A stretch of DNA of 64,000 bases from Aliiglaciecola sp. 3_MG-2023 (lineage in GTDB: Bacteria; Pseudomonadota; Gammaproteobacteria; Enterobacterales; Alteromonadaceae), in assembly GCF_030548205.1 (NCBI RefSeq), contig NZ_JAUORV010000003.1:285004-349003 (forward strand), in the 5' to 3' direction. Positions 53,606-61,047 of the stretch are shown here, one piece after another (position 1 is the first letter of the stretch; every line of letters starts with the position of its first letter). Both the position numbers and the translations under genes were made by a program. Below the pieces are notes generated by a model that did not search any database, was not told the origin of the DNA, and saw only the letters and a program-made list of their open reading frames with translations.

Positions 53606-53617
53606 AAAAAGAAAAAA

Positions 53618-53668
53618 GGGGTCGGTGTACATTAATCCCGTTAATCCGGAATTATGTACTCTGACCCC
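53618..53668. repeat. REP-like hairpin
   Basis: A 51-bp inverted repeat opens GGGGTCGGTGTACAT and closes ATGTACTCTGACCCC. It lies just after the IS fragment. The layout is typical of ends recognised by REP-associated tyrosine transposases, but no such gene is here. Confidence 0.7.
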
Positions 53669-53779
53669 ATAATTCTTCTGTGATTTGTTAGGCATCCCCT
53701 TCCCCAACCCTCTAGAACCGCAGACTAACTCTATGTTCGCCAGTTAGCCAGTTAGCCAGTATCTCATGGTAGCTCTCAC

Positions 53780-53813
53780 CACATTAATGCAACCAATTGG
53801 TTGCATTAATGTG
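53780..53813. promoter_or_regulatory. 34-bp perfect palindrome, probable operator of the SRPBCC-ArsR pair
   Basis: Each half reads CACATTAATGCAACCAA, and both halves match exactly with no spacer. It ends 54 nt before the first gene of the plus-strand pair. Just upstream CCAGTTAG is repeated in tandem. ArsR-family dimers bind inverted repeats, and the neighbouring gene encodes one, so autoregulation is likely. Confidence 0.7.
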
Positions 53814-53867
53814 ATCGCTGTGCTCTACTCGTCACACTGATTCAAAATCTTGCCGGTTGAGGTCATT

Positions 53868-54308
53868 ATGCAAAACATCATACAACGCGAATTAACGATG
53901 AACGCTTCGATAGAACGCACCTATGAGGCAATAGCCAATCCAGAACATGTAACAAAGTGGTTTCCTGAAACACTTGAAGGTAGCTATAACACGGGGGAAC
54001 AACCGATCTTTGGGTTCGGTGAGCATGGCAAGACCCAAATCTGCATCATTGCTGCACAACCTTATAATTATTTCGCATATCGTTGGGTACCCGGTGCCAA
54101 CAACTTTCTGGGAGATGTACTAACCGTTCCCAATACCTTGGTTGAGTTCCGAATCACCAAGCTGACAGATGCAACGTGCAAAGTGATCCTAACCGAATCT
54201 GGCTTTGCAGACCTCCCAACAGAACTGATGGAAGCCTCGTTTAAGCAGAACTCCGGTGGTTGGGATTTCATGCTTGGCCGATTAGAAAAGTACATTGAAG
54301 CTTCGTAA
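53868..54308 (+). CDS. SRPBCC/AHSA1-type ligand-binding protein
   Basis: The 146-aa protein matches the START-like AHSA1 fold: MNASIERTYEAIANPEHVTKWF near the N terminus and GGWDFMLGRLEKYIE at the C terminus. The start at 53868 follows GAGG; the TTG at 53850 is unlikely. It directly precedes the ArsR gene, a pairing common in bacteria. It runs against the array direction. Confidence 0.85.
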   Translation: MQNIIQRELTMNASIERTYEAIANPEHVTKWFPETLEGSYNTGEQPIFGFGEHGKTQICIIAAQPYNYFAYRWVPGANNFLGDVLTVPNTLVEFRITKLTDATCKVILTESGFADLPTELMEASFKQNSGGWDFMLGRLEKYIEAS

Positions 54309-54623
54309 ATGATTGAAGCAACGATTTACAAAGCGCTAGGCGACCCTATTCGACTGGAAATCGTGAAAAGACTTTCTGTCACATCAACCAGCACTGTTGG
54401 AGATATTTCAACAAATTTGGGGATAACGAGACAGGGGGCAAGAAAACAACTTCAGGTTCTGGTCAATGCGAATGTTGTGCATCTTGAGCAGTGTGGAAGG
54501 CAAACACAGGTATCGTTAAACACGAAAACCCTCCAAATCGCTCAGTCTTTTATTTCACAATTGGAACGCAAGTGGGATAACCGCCTTGAGGCATTGAAGA
54601 ACTACGTAGAGGCTTCGGACTGA
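54309..54623 (+). CDS. ArsR-type winged-helix repressor
   Basis: The 104-aa protein has the ArsR fold: ALGDPIRLEIVKRL, STNLGITRQGARKQLQVL (recognition helix) and VVHLEQCGRQTQVSL (wing). No metal-site Cys pair is visible (one Cys only), so the signal is not obviously a metal. Its ATG directly follows the SRPBCC stop (TAAATG), so the two are coupled. Confidence 0.85.
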   Translation: MIEATIYKALGDPIRLEIVKRLSVTSTSTVGDISTNLGITRQGARKQLQVLVNANVVHLEQCGRQTQVSLNTKTLQIAQSFISQLERKWDNRLEALKNYVEASD

Positions 54624-54643
54624 TTTGCTGTGGTCTCTAGGAT

Positions 54644-54749
54644 GCCTAACGTCCGAATTCGTTACACAAACTGACAGGCTATAATGGCGAAGCCGCCTGC
54701 CTGTTTGTGTCCCAGCGAACCTGCGAGTGACTGCGGCAGATTGTTAGGC
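54644..54749 (-). repeat. attC site (canonical)
   Basis: GCCTAAC and GTTAGGC are perfect RYYYAAC/GTTRRRY arms of a 106-bp site whose inner arms ACAAACTGACAGGC and GCCTGCCTGTTTGTGT pair well. The core contains the stop codon of the HigA remnant. Confidence 0.9.
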
Positions 54750-54923
54750 GGCATGCAGATCTATTGGCTGCACGTTATCTAAATTAATGCTCTGCTCTGC
54801 TTGCCAAAGTTCATACTTGTCTTGCATGCTAAGCCAACTTTCTGGGCTTCGCCCTAATACTGTTGATAGCTTCAGTACCATTTCTGGTGGTACTGCTTTT
54901 TTGTCCCGCTTTAATGACTTGTT
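54744..54923 (-). pseudogene. HigA-type antitoxin, C-terminal remnant
   Basis: A minus-strand frame of 59 codons preceded by a stop reads LKRDKKAVPPEMVLKLS, then GRSPESWLSMQDKYELWQAE. This is the C-terminal half of XRE-family HigA antitoxins, including the typical SPESWL and YELWQAE segments. The N-terminal half and any higB toxin are missing; the EAL gene lies where they should be. Its TAA is inside the attC core. Confidence 0.75.
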
Positions 54924-54948
54924 TTATTTGCTAAATTCATACACTAAA

Positions 54949-55716
54949 TTAAAATTTACTGAAATCTACATTTGGCAGACTTTCAAAACCAGGTTTAGCA
55001 AATAAATACCCTTGCATTAATTCAATGCCAAAATCTCGCAAGCAGGTGAATTCTTCTTTAGTCTCAATACCTTCCGCTAAAGGGGTAATTTTTAAGTCAC
55101 GAAATATATTTAAACAGTTTTTTACTATTGATTGGCGAGCGTGATCTTTATCAATATTGCGAATGAGTCCCATATCAAGCTTTACTATATTAGTCTGAAA
55201 GTCAGCTAACAACCCTAAACCTGCGTAACCAGAACCAAAATCATCAATTGCAGTCTTAAAACCTAATTTAATATAATATTCAACTATGCTTTTAACGAAA
55301 TGACTATCTTCAATTTTTTCAACTTCTGTAAACTCAAACATTATTTTCTCAGATGGAAAATTATACTTCTTGGCCGCATCTAAGGTCGTTCGAATACAAC
55401 GCTCGGGTTTGTATATGGCATTTGGTAGAAAGTTAATACTAAGTATTGATTCAAGTTTTAATTCGGATGCAAGTGCTATCGCCTTAACTCGACATCGTTG
55501 ATCAAACAAATAACGATTATCATCATTTACTTTAGATATTATTGAAAATGCGGATTCATTATTTAAACCTCGAACTAAGGCTTCATACCCATAAATTTGC
55601 TCAGTTTTGCAGTTGATAATTGGCTGAAAAGCCATTGTGAAGTCGAAGTTAAGGTTGCTTTTATCAGAACAATTATCACATGAAAATCTGTCATAAATTA
55701 TAGGTTCTTCTTTCAT
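54949..55716 (-). CDS. EAL-domain cyclic-di-GMP phosphodiesterase, cassette-borne
   Basis: The 255-aa stand-alone EAL domain has YEALVRG, INFLPN, FEFTEVE, IDDFGSGYAG, VKLDMGLIR, EGIETKEEF and MQGYLFAKP, so all metal and catalytic residues look intact. A short Cys pair (CDNCSD) precedes the domain. It should degrade c-di-GMP. A damaged antitoxin remnant follows it within the same cassette. Confidence 0.88.
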   Translation of the reverse strand: MKEEPIIYDRFSCDNCSDKSNLNFDFTMAFQPIINCKTEQIYGYEALVRGLNNESAFSIISKVNDDNRYLFDQRCRVKAIALASELKLESILSINFLPNAIYKPERCIRTTLDAAKKYNFPSEKIMFEFTEVEKIEDSHFVKSIVEYYIKLGFKTAIDDFGSGYAGLGLLADFQTNIVKLDMGLIRNIDKDHARQSIVKNCLNIFRDLKITPLAEGIETKEEFTCLRDFGIELMQGYLFAKPGFESLPNVDFSKF

Positions 55717-55734
55717 TTTTATATCCTTAAAAAA

Positions 55735-55854
55735 TGTATCGCTAAATTAAGCGCAAACATATCGCTTCAATCTATGGCAAAAAATAGTTGATTGAAATTA
55801 GCGACGCAAGAGTAAAACCAACTGTTTTTATGGTGCAGAATTGATTTGTTATGA
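55735..55854 (-). repeat. attC-like site
   Basis: It ends ATTTGTTATGA; the left arm (CGCTAAATTAAGCGC) is diverged. It separates the EAL and GNAT cassettes. Confidence 0.5.
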
Positions 55855-55871
55855 GTACGGTAAACCAAAAC

Positions 55872-56426
55872 TTATAAAATCTTTGTGATCTCTGGCTTTA
55901 TAAACAAACCTAGGATGCTTCCGAAAAGATTTTTATACATATACTCTATTTCTTTTTTAGTAATACCTGAACCATAAATTAACATTTCAAGATTTTCGCC
56001 TGGTTCTTTAACTATAAAACCAGAAGGTAAAAAACCATTGTTTTCATAAAATTCTTTACGTTTAACTCTTTGTTGATAATTATTTGCTTGTTTATCTATG
56101 ACCTCAATATTTAAAACTATCCTTTTACCTAAATGTTCATTTTTGAAGGATTCGAGTACTTGACTACCAAAGCCTTTTGAACGGCAAGATTCTAATATTG
56201 CAATTGATTGGATAAATACAATATCCTCATATTCCGTTATATAAATAAGACCAATCCACTTATCTTCAGCATACAAAGCACTAAAACCGACCTTACCATT
56301 TCTCAACGTATACTTAAGAAACCATTTAGGCACTTTCCTCGCTTCAGGGAATGCTTCTTTATAAAGGTCTATTACCTCAATATAATTAGCGCTACCACTA
56401 CTTATAGGTGAGAACGTGATGCTCAT
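55872..56426 (-). CDS. GNAT N-acetyltransferase, cassette-borne
   Basis: The 184-aa protein has the acetyl-CoA loop CRSKGFGSQVLESF (about residues 81-94) and a FYENNGFLPSG element. Its ATG overlaps the stop of the small gene before it (ATGA), and it has no Shine-Dalgarno of its own, so translation may be coupled. The substrate is unknown. Confidence 0.82.
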   Translation of the reverse strand: MSITFSPISSGSANYIEVIDLYKEAFPEARKVPKWFLKYTLRNGKVGFSALYAEDKWIGLIYITEYEDIVFIQSIAILESCRSKGFGSQVLESFKNEHLGKRIVLNIEVIDKQANNYQQRVKRKEFYENNGFLPSGFIVKEPGENLEMLIYGSGITKKEIEYMYKNLFGSILGLFIKPEITKIL

Positions 56427-56644
56427 AGGGAGTACTCATAACTCTTACAATAACGGGAAAAACCGAGTGTTTTGGCACGAAGTGTCAGCGAGTCCTTTTC
56501 CCAATGAGCGAAGAGAATGTTGTTTTTTGTAAAGTTTAGCGTGTTAGTTCTTTGAAAGGCCATTGCTTCTATAAGAATCACGGTTGCCATAGCGACTTTG
56601 ATTAATATTCTAGAACGCTGGGCTTTTATCGCTTCGTCTTCCAT
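56423..56644 (-). CDS. Small single-helix protein reading through an attC site
   Basis: The 73-aa frame has AGGAG upstream and one hydrophobic segment (ILIKVAMATVILIEAMAF, residues 13-30). It has no stop before the attC at 56446-56525 and continues through it, ending in ATGA overlap with the GNAT gene. The last about 25 residues are attC-encoded. Function is unknown. Confidence 0.55.
   Translation of the reverse strand: MEDEAIKAQRSRILIKVAMATVILIEAMAFQRTNTLNFTKNNILFAHWEKDSLTLRAKTLGFSRYCKSYEYSL
56446..56525 (-). repeat. attC-like site inside a reading frame
   Basis: ATAACGGGAAAA and TTTTCCC arms, with CACGAAGTGTCAGCGAG in the middle and GTTGTTT at the end. It is translated as part of the preceding small gene. 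Confidence 0.5.
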
Positions 56645-56666
56645 TGAGAATAACTCCTAAAAGTAC

Positions 56667-56732
56667 GTATAATGCTTTGCATAAGCAGTTTGTGGCGCTC
56701 TTCCACAAAACCGGTTAATGGTTTTGTTATTC
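56667..56732 (-). repeat. Short attC-like site
   Basis: A TTTGTGG...CCACAAA hairpin ends in TTTTGTTATTC. It is shorter than the others and separates two small cassettes. Confidence 0.5.
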
Positions 56733-56738
56733 ACAAAT

Positions 56739-57164
56739 TTACTCATAACTGACAGTTTGTTTGAGTTGGTTTAACAAACTCTTGTTGTCTGTTCGTTGAA
56801 GCCACATTGACGATGTTTCGACTGATAAACCGTTTGAGTGTGTTATCAATGATGCTTTTACATCACTCTTCAAAGCGTATTCAGTATCACCCGAAGAAGA
56901 ATAATCTAGCAACAATATGAGCTCGAACTGCATTGTATCGGCTCCACAATCTCGTAACATTGTTCTACCGAGAGAAGTAGACCAAACAATATTTTTAGTT
57001 TGAAATTTACAAGTGAACCCGCTTTCATCGTCGCCTGTATCAGCGTCGTAAAGAAAAACGCCCTTCCAATCTGCAGCATTTACTCCAAATGTGAGAATAA
57101 CTAAAAAAACTGCGAGTAACCTGATAATTCTCCTTCGTGGATAACGTCCGAATTTGCTGCACAA
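56739..57164 (-). CDS. Secreted hypothetical cassette protein, start unclear
   Basis: The mature domain follows a signal segment (RLLAVFLVILTFGVNAADWKG). The annotated ATG at 57164 lies inside the attC, and its first residues are attC-encoded. AAGGAG occurs further in, just before the signal, but only ATT or ATC codons follow at the right distance. The C-terminal part has two Cys. No family is recognised. Confidence 0.55.
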   Translation of the reverse strand: MCSKFGRYPRRRIIRLLAVFLVILTFGVNAADWKGVFLYDADTGDDESGFTCKFQTKNIVWSTSLGRTMLRDCGADTMQFELILLLDYSSSGDTEYALKSDVKASLITHSNGLSVETSSMWLQRTDNKSLLNQLKQTVSYE

Positions 57165-57237
57165 ACTTGTGGCCTACACTTAGTGTAGGCACCAACAATG
57201 GCCGCGAGTTTGGGTCAGCAACATACGTTTGTTATAA
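57139..57237 (-). repeat. attC site
   Basis: GGATAACGTCC and GTTTGTTATAA bound a 99-bp site with CACAAACTTGTGGCC and CGCGAGTTTGGGTC arms. Confidence 0.8.
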
Positions 57238-57242
57238 ATACA

Positions 57243-57716
57243 TTACCCACCGACCTTAACGCGCATGCCTGTAGAATAAATGATGTCTTCACTTGGGCAT
57301 GAATAATTGGGTGTAATAGATGAACAAGGTTGATTCGGCTTGTCGAAACAGAAATCAAATCGGGTTTGCGTTTTTACAGGCTGAGTTAGAATACTTTTAG
57401 GTAATTCTGACCATTTCCAGTTTTTAATCACGTCTACAGCAGCTTTAGAAAACTGCTTATTTGTTGAAGCTATTACAGTTATATCTTTAACTTCATTTTG
57501 AGGTGTTATTACATATTCAACGGTAGCGCACCCTTCGATAGACTTAATCGCTGCTTGTTCCGGATACCTCGGAGGAAAGCGATTAAGTTGGCTCCATTTA
57601 GAAGATTGAATTTCGTTCTGAGTTACCGATAAACCCGGATACTCTTTTTCCATTTTAGTTGATGCACAACCACCAACTATAAGAGTCGTGATTAAAATGA
57701 CAATACTATTTTTCAT
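57243..57716 (-). CDS. TonB C-terminal-domain lipoprotein
   Basis: The protein has a lipobox (LIVGGCAS) and a TonB-type C-terminal domain: FPPRYPEQAAIKSIEGCATVEY, then KNWKWSELPKS. Such proteins bind TonB boxes or peptidoglycan-side partners, but this one has no TonB transmembrane anchor. The start at 57716 follows AAGGAAAC. Two Cys pairs in the C-terminal tail suggest disulfides. Confidence 0.8.
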   Translation of the reverse strand: MKNSIVILITTLIVGGCASTKMEKEYPGLSVTQNEIQSSKWSQLNRFPPRYPEQAAIKSIEGCATVEYVITPQNEVKDITVIASTNKQFSKAAVDVIKNWKWSELPKSILTQPVKTQTRFDFCFDKPNQPCSSITPNYSCPSEDIIYSTGMRVKVGG

Positions 57717-57735
57717 AATCGAAGTTTCCTTGTAT

Positions 57736-57853
57736 TTATAGCGTTTCAAATAAGCGGCGCAATCTTGCTGGCTATACTTACAGAAGAATGGGCCCCAGCC
57801 AGCGAGTATGCGTCCCAGTGAGCTTGCGAATGAATATAATGTGTTTGTTAGCT
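57736..57853 (-). repeat. attC site
   Basis: It belongs to the GTTTCAAATAAGCGGCGC subfamily and ends GTTTGTTAGCT; the next gene stops at its edge. Confidence 0.8.
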
Positions 57854-58115
57854 ACAGCACCTTGAGTTTGTACCACGATTTTTTTTGGTAACAAATGAAA
57901 CCCATTGCAATACCTAAAGTAAACACAAAATACTGTTCTGTCATTATTCCCCAAACTAGAGGAATGGCTCCTATAGTGAGCGCAATAGATAATCGGTGTT
58001 TTTCTGAGTAGTTGACCTCAACTAGCATACCTTTCTTAATTGCAATCTTTTGAGCAAGTAATAAAACAATGATTAAAGCCAGGATAATCAATTGTACAAA
58101 GTTAATAAATTCCAT
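57852..58115 (-). CDS. Small membrane protein, integron cassette
   Basis: The 87-aa protein has an N-terminal helix (residues 4-22) and a second hydrophobic stretch (about 43-75). AAGGA precedes the ATG. No family is recognised. Confidence 0.6.
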   Translation of the reverse strand: MEFINFVQLIILALIIVLLLAQKIAIKKGMLVEVNYSEKHRLSIALTIGAIPLVWGIMTEQYFVFTLGIAMGFICYQKKSWYKLKVL

Positions 58116-58131
58116 TTACGTATCCTTAGGT

Positions 58132-58230
58132 AGCTAACGATTCAAATAAGCTCGCAGGCTTGCTGGCTATACTTGGCGAAGAATGAGCCACAGCCAGCGA
58201 GTTGGGGTCCGCAGCATTTGTTTGTTATTG
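58132..58230 (-). repeat. attC site
   Basis: AGCTAAC and TTTGTTATTG bound a site of the GCTTGCTGGCTATACTTGGC subfamily. Confidence 0.85.
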
Positions 58231-58510
58231 CACCACCCCACTTCACTATCGCGGCTTTGCCGCCACAAACTGTTAGTACAGCAACTTGATTAAAATTATT
58301 ACCCTAGACTAAACCAAACAGCCAGAAAACTGCAACTATTGATAATCGTTATTATGAACAAGTTTCTATAAAATCGATCTGAGTTGGAAGTATTTTGAAT
58401 TGAATAAACCGCCGGGGAATTGCCGAAAAAAGCAGTAGTTAAATCGGAGAAATACGGAAGAGTTCTGCCTTTGCGCTAAACATTAACCTGAAAGGCTTAT
58501 GCGCTATAAC
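58225..58510 (-). repeat. Repeated ORF-less cassette, copy C
   Basis: A complete cassette between two good attC sites. From ATG 58483 to TAA 58299 (185 nt) it aligns with copy B, but one base is missing near the start, so the ATG frame ends after 14 codons. The other frame is open to the shared SCSFLAVWFSLG ending. A GCGGC-TTT-GCCGC hairpin lies near the left end. No intact gene. Confidence 0.75.
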
Positions 58511-58620
58511 GTTTCAAATAAGCGGCGCAGGCTTGCTGGCTATACTTGGCGAAGAATGAGCCCCAGCCGGCGAGAAGGCGTCCCAGTAAGCTTGCGAACG
58601 ATTTAATGGGTTTGTTATAT
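58503..58620 (-). repeat. attC site
   Basis: TATAACG and GTTATAT bound a site of the GTTTCAAATAAGCGGCGC subfamily. Confidence 0.85.
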
Positions 58621-58621
58621 T

Positions 58622-59023
58622 TTAATTTACTTTAGTTGCTTTAATAACGATAGAACTACAGTCACCAATTACATAAGGGCCTAGGATAAATTTTGATGAT
58701 GAGAAATGATACTCTAAATCACAATATTCATATGTCGATTCCAGTTGAGAGTTTCTTGTATCAAACCGCGCAACAATAAGATCTTTGCTTTGTTGAAGAA
58801 TTAAAATTGAATTAGATGATATAGATCGTTTAACTTCTTCTTTTGACGTCCCAACCTTAGGTTTTGGTGCGTTAACGAAAATAGCAACTAAAGCATCTTT
58901 TACCTTTAAGGGATTACTTTTTTCAGGTTGAATTACTTCTTTGAGTCCTGTCTTTTCAATCGATGAACATGCACTGATTAAAAATATTAATATCGTAGAA
59001 AAACCAACTCTACGTTTATTCAC
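58622..59023 (-). CDS. Hypothetical lipoprotein, integron cassette
   Basis: The protein has a lipobox (FLISAC). GTG at 59023 is preferred because AAGGA lies upstream of it; an ATG at 59044 would make the site coding. The mature part has two further Cys. No family is recognised. Confidence 0.6.
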   Translation of the reverse strand: MNKRRVGFSTILIFLISACSSIEKTGLKEVIQPEKSNPLKVKDALVAIFVNAPKPKVGTSKEEVKRSISSNSILILQQSKDLIVARFDTRNSQLESTYEYCDLEYHFSSSKFILGPYVIGDCSSIVIKATKVN

Positions 59024-59038
59024 CGAACTATCCTTAAA

Positions 59039-59110
59039 ATACAACGCCGTTTTAAGCGGAAAAATGCGAGCGCGAGCCAGTAGTTTTTCCGATGCAGCAA
59101 CTTGTTAGCT
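59039..59110 (-). repeat. Short attC site
   Basis: ATACAACGCC and CTTGTTAGCT bound a 72-bp site with GGAAAAATG and AGTTTTTCC arms. Confidence 0.75.
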
Positions 59111-59122
59111 TTTTTATTCTAT

Positions 59123-59971
59123 TTACAATAAAGTCTTAATAACTCTTTCCTGAAGTAATTTTCCTGTGGGATCTGCCTGAGTTTTTAAACTACAAAATTC
59201 TTCAGCCCATGTTGACGTGCGAATGCGAACAGGTGGAGTTGGATTTTGTATGCATTCAATGACAACTTCAGCTACTTGATCTGATGTTTGATATACACCA
59301 TCTGAGCGACTTTGTGCACCTCCAATATATTTTTCTAGAATGGGTCGATATTCATCATCCTTCATCCCACCTGTGCTTTGAAATTGCTTTAGTGCACTAT
59401 TTGCAAATTCCGAACTAATACCACCAGGCTCTACTATCGTAAAATTAATGTTAAAAGAAGGCTGAATATAGCTTGCCATAGACTCCGTATAGCCTTCTAC
59501 AGCAAATTTAGCAGCACAATATATTTCATTAAACGGTTGTCCAACTAGCCCACCTACAGAAGAGATATTAATAACATGTCCACTTCGTTGTTTTCTCATA
59601 TGAGGCATAACAGCTTTTGTACAACGCACTACTCCCATGAAGTTCACATCCATAACCCACTGAATCTCACTCTCAGAAGCCTGCTCAGTCGTTCTGACAA
59701 ATCCTGCACCAGCATTATTGATAAGAATATCAATGCGACCTTCTCTTTCAATTATGTAACTAAAACACCGTTCTACACTTGAGGCATCTTGCACATCTAA
59801 TTGCTTAACCTCTAATGAAACGCCTGCCTTTTCTGCAGCCTCTATAAGGGTAGATTGTTTTTCAAGGTTCCTCATAGTGGCATAGACCTTATATCCTTTT
59901 TCAGCCAACAAGATAGAAATACTAGCTCCAAGACCTGTTGATGCCCCAGTTATAATTGCAATTTTGTTCAT
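59123..59971 (-). CDS. Short-chain dehydrogenase/reductase, cassette-borne
   Basis: The 282-aa SDR has the cofactor motif TGASTGLGASI (residues 8-18), NNAGAG, and catalytic Ser-Tyr-Lys in ISSVGG and YCAAKFAVEG (YxxxK as Y-CAA-K). The substrate is unknown. It is among the largest cassette genes here. Confidence 0.88.
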   Translation of the reverse strand: MNKIAIITGASTGLGASISILLAEKGYKVYATMRNLEKQSTLIEAAEKAGVSLEVKQLDVQDASSVERCFSYIIEREGRIDILINNAGAGFVRTTEQASESEIQWVMDVNFMGVVRCTKAVMPHMRKQRSGHVINISSVGGLVGQPFNEIYCAAKFAVEGYTESMASYIQPSFNINFTIVEPGGISSEFANSALKQFQSTGGMKDDEYRPILEKYIGGAQSRSDGVYQTSDQVAEVVIECIQNPTPPVRIRTSTWAEEFCSLKTQADPTGKLLQERVIKTLL

Positions 59972-60012
59972 GATCTTATTTTCCTATTGATAGTTTGCAT
60001 TTGAAACCAAGA

Positions 60013-60064
60013 AGCTAACGCTTTGCCCCCGCGAGCGAAGCAAGTGTTAATACATTTGTTATAT
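60013..60064 (-). repeat. Very short attC site
   Basis: AGCTAACGCTTTGC and GCAAGTGTTAATACATTTGT pair, ending in GTTATAT. At about 52 bp it is near the lower size limit of attC sites. Confidence 0.6.
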
Positions 60065-60067
60065 GCG

Positions 60068-60466
60068 TTACTTACTGCAAGGTGAATACCCCATATATTT
60101 GTTACTACTATATCTAGCCTTGACTGAAGATATCGAGTGCAAAACATTTGGCAGAGGCTTCTCGCTGATTGCAAAAATTGCAGTTAACTGCACATACTGA
60201 TTTGCACAATTTGATAAATCAACTCCCTTACTATTTAACGTGTCAACAAACAAACCACGGGACGTATCCATGAGCGTCGCATCAGTTTGGTAGGGGTATA
60301 GAGAATAAACTTGACCATTCCTTTGCAAATATCCAATAACGCTTACTTTCTGTGTATCCGTCGGGGTATTTTTACTCAGAAGTTCAAATATTGAGACTCG
60401 ATTTGGTGTTGAGTTTCCGTAACATAAGAAACTAACAAATAGTGTAATTATTGAAAAGTACCTCAT
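60068..60466 (-). CDS. Secreted hypothetical cassette protein
   Basis: The protein has a signal peptide (MRYFSIITLFVSFLCYGN) and a small domain with VSVIGYLQRNGQVYSLYP, which suggests an OB-like beta barrel, and a Cys pair. The start at 60466 follows GAGGGAA. No family is recognised. Confidence 0.6.
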   Translation of the reverse strand: MRYFSIITLFVSFLCYGNSTPNRVSIFELLSKNTPTDTQKVSVIGYLQRNGQVYSLYPYQTDATLMDTSRGLFVDTLNSKGVDLSNCANQYVQLTAIFAISEKPLPNVLHSISSVKARYSSNKYMGYSPCSK

Positions 60467-60486
60467 AAATTCCCTCGTGAGCATAT

Positions 60487-60526
60487 AACGCCGCCGTCAC
60501 GCGCTTGTCGCGTGCACGGCCTTTTT
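60487..60526 (-). repeat. Degenerate attC-like hairpin
   Basis: CATATAACGCCGCCG and GCACGGC arms are present, but the GTTRRRY core is missing (CTTTTTAAAGCC instead). Confidence 0.4.
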
Positions 60527-60986
60527 AAAGCCATTCCTTTTCATAACTGATTATAAGATCCCACAGTTCTTTCAAGAGCGCAGCACTTGCTGGATAAAGC
60601 ACCTTTGAAAACTCGATATACTCTTCGTCCAATGGCGCATTATGGCCGATAGCAAAATGCGGCCCACCCTTTAGAAGTTCTGGGCTTCTATGAGGAATAT
60701 CACTGTGCGCGATCAACTTATCTCTATACTCGATCGTCTGCTCATGGACTTCACAAAATTCATTTGGAACATATATCTTATCAAGACGCCACTTCCCTTT
60801 ATTTCTATATCGGGATTCATTTCCTGAGAATGGGCGCGCGTAGGACACGATTGATGCCTTTACAAGCACCACACGCATCCGGTCGCTAACTGCATCACTA
60901 AGCATCTCAAGAGACTTAACACACTCCTGGATGTCTCCAGCGCAAAGCCTATAAAATACGTATCTTTCTTCCGCCAATGAGTCCAT
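60525..60986 (-). CDS. HEPN-like hypothetical cassette protein
   Basis: The 153-aa, mostly helical protein has the motif YRDKLIAHSD, an RxxxxH pattern typical of HEPN-domain proteins (many are toxin RNases or their relatives). No nucleotidyltransferase partner is next to it. GGAGG within the neighbouring attC may serve as Shine-Dalgarno. Function is unknown. Confidence 0.55.
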   Translation of the reverse strand: MDSLAEERYVFYRLCAGDIQECVKSLEMLSDAVSDRMRVVLVKASIVSYARPFSGNESRYRNKGKWRLDKIYVPNEFCEVHEQTIEYRDKLIAHSDIPHRSPELLKGGPHFAIGHNAPLDEEYIEFSKVLYPASAALLKELWDLIISYEKEWL

Positions 60987-60990
60987 AAGC

Positions 60991-61047
60991 TTTAACGCCT
61001 CCTTCAGCTGCGCAGTTTACTGCGTCGGCTGCAAGGAATTGTTAGCT
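60991..61047 (-). repeat. Short attC site
   Basis: CTTTAACGCC and GTTAGCT bound a 57-bp site with CAGCTGCGCAG and CGGCTG arms. The preceding gene's last ten or so codons are encoded in it. Confidence 0.7.

Larger units (their letters stand above)
53411..53693 (-). repeat. attC site split by an insertion-sequence remnant
   Basis: A left half starting GCTAACGC (53413) and a right half ending ATTTGTTAGGC (53687-53693) flank an IS110-type fragment and a REP-like hairpin. IS1111-attC and related IS110-family elements are known to target attC sites. Confidence 0.6.

Noticed and set aside
53780..53813. 34-bp palindrome as a terminator
   Set aside because: No T-run follows on either strand, and it sits upstream of, not after, the nearby genes.
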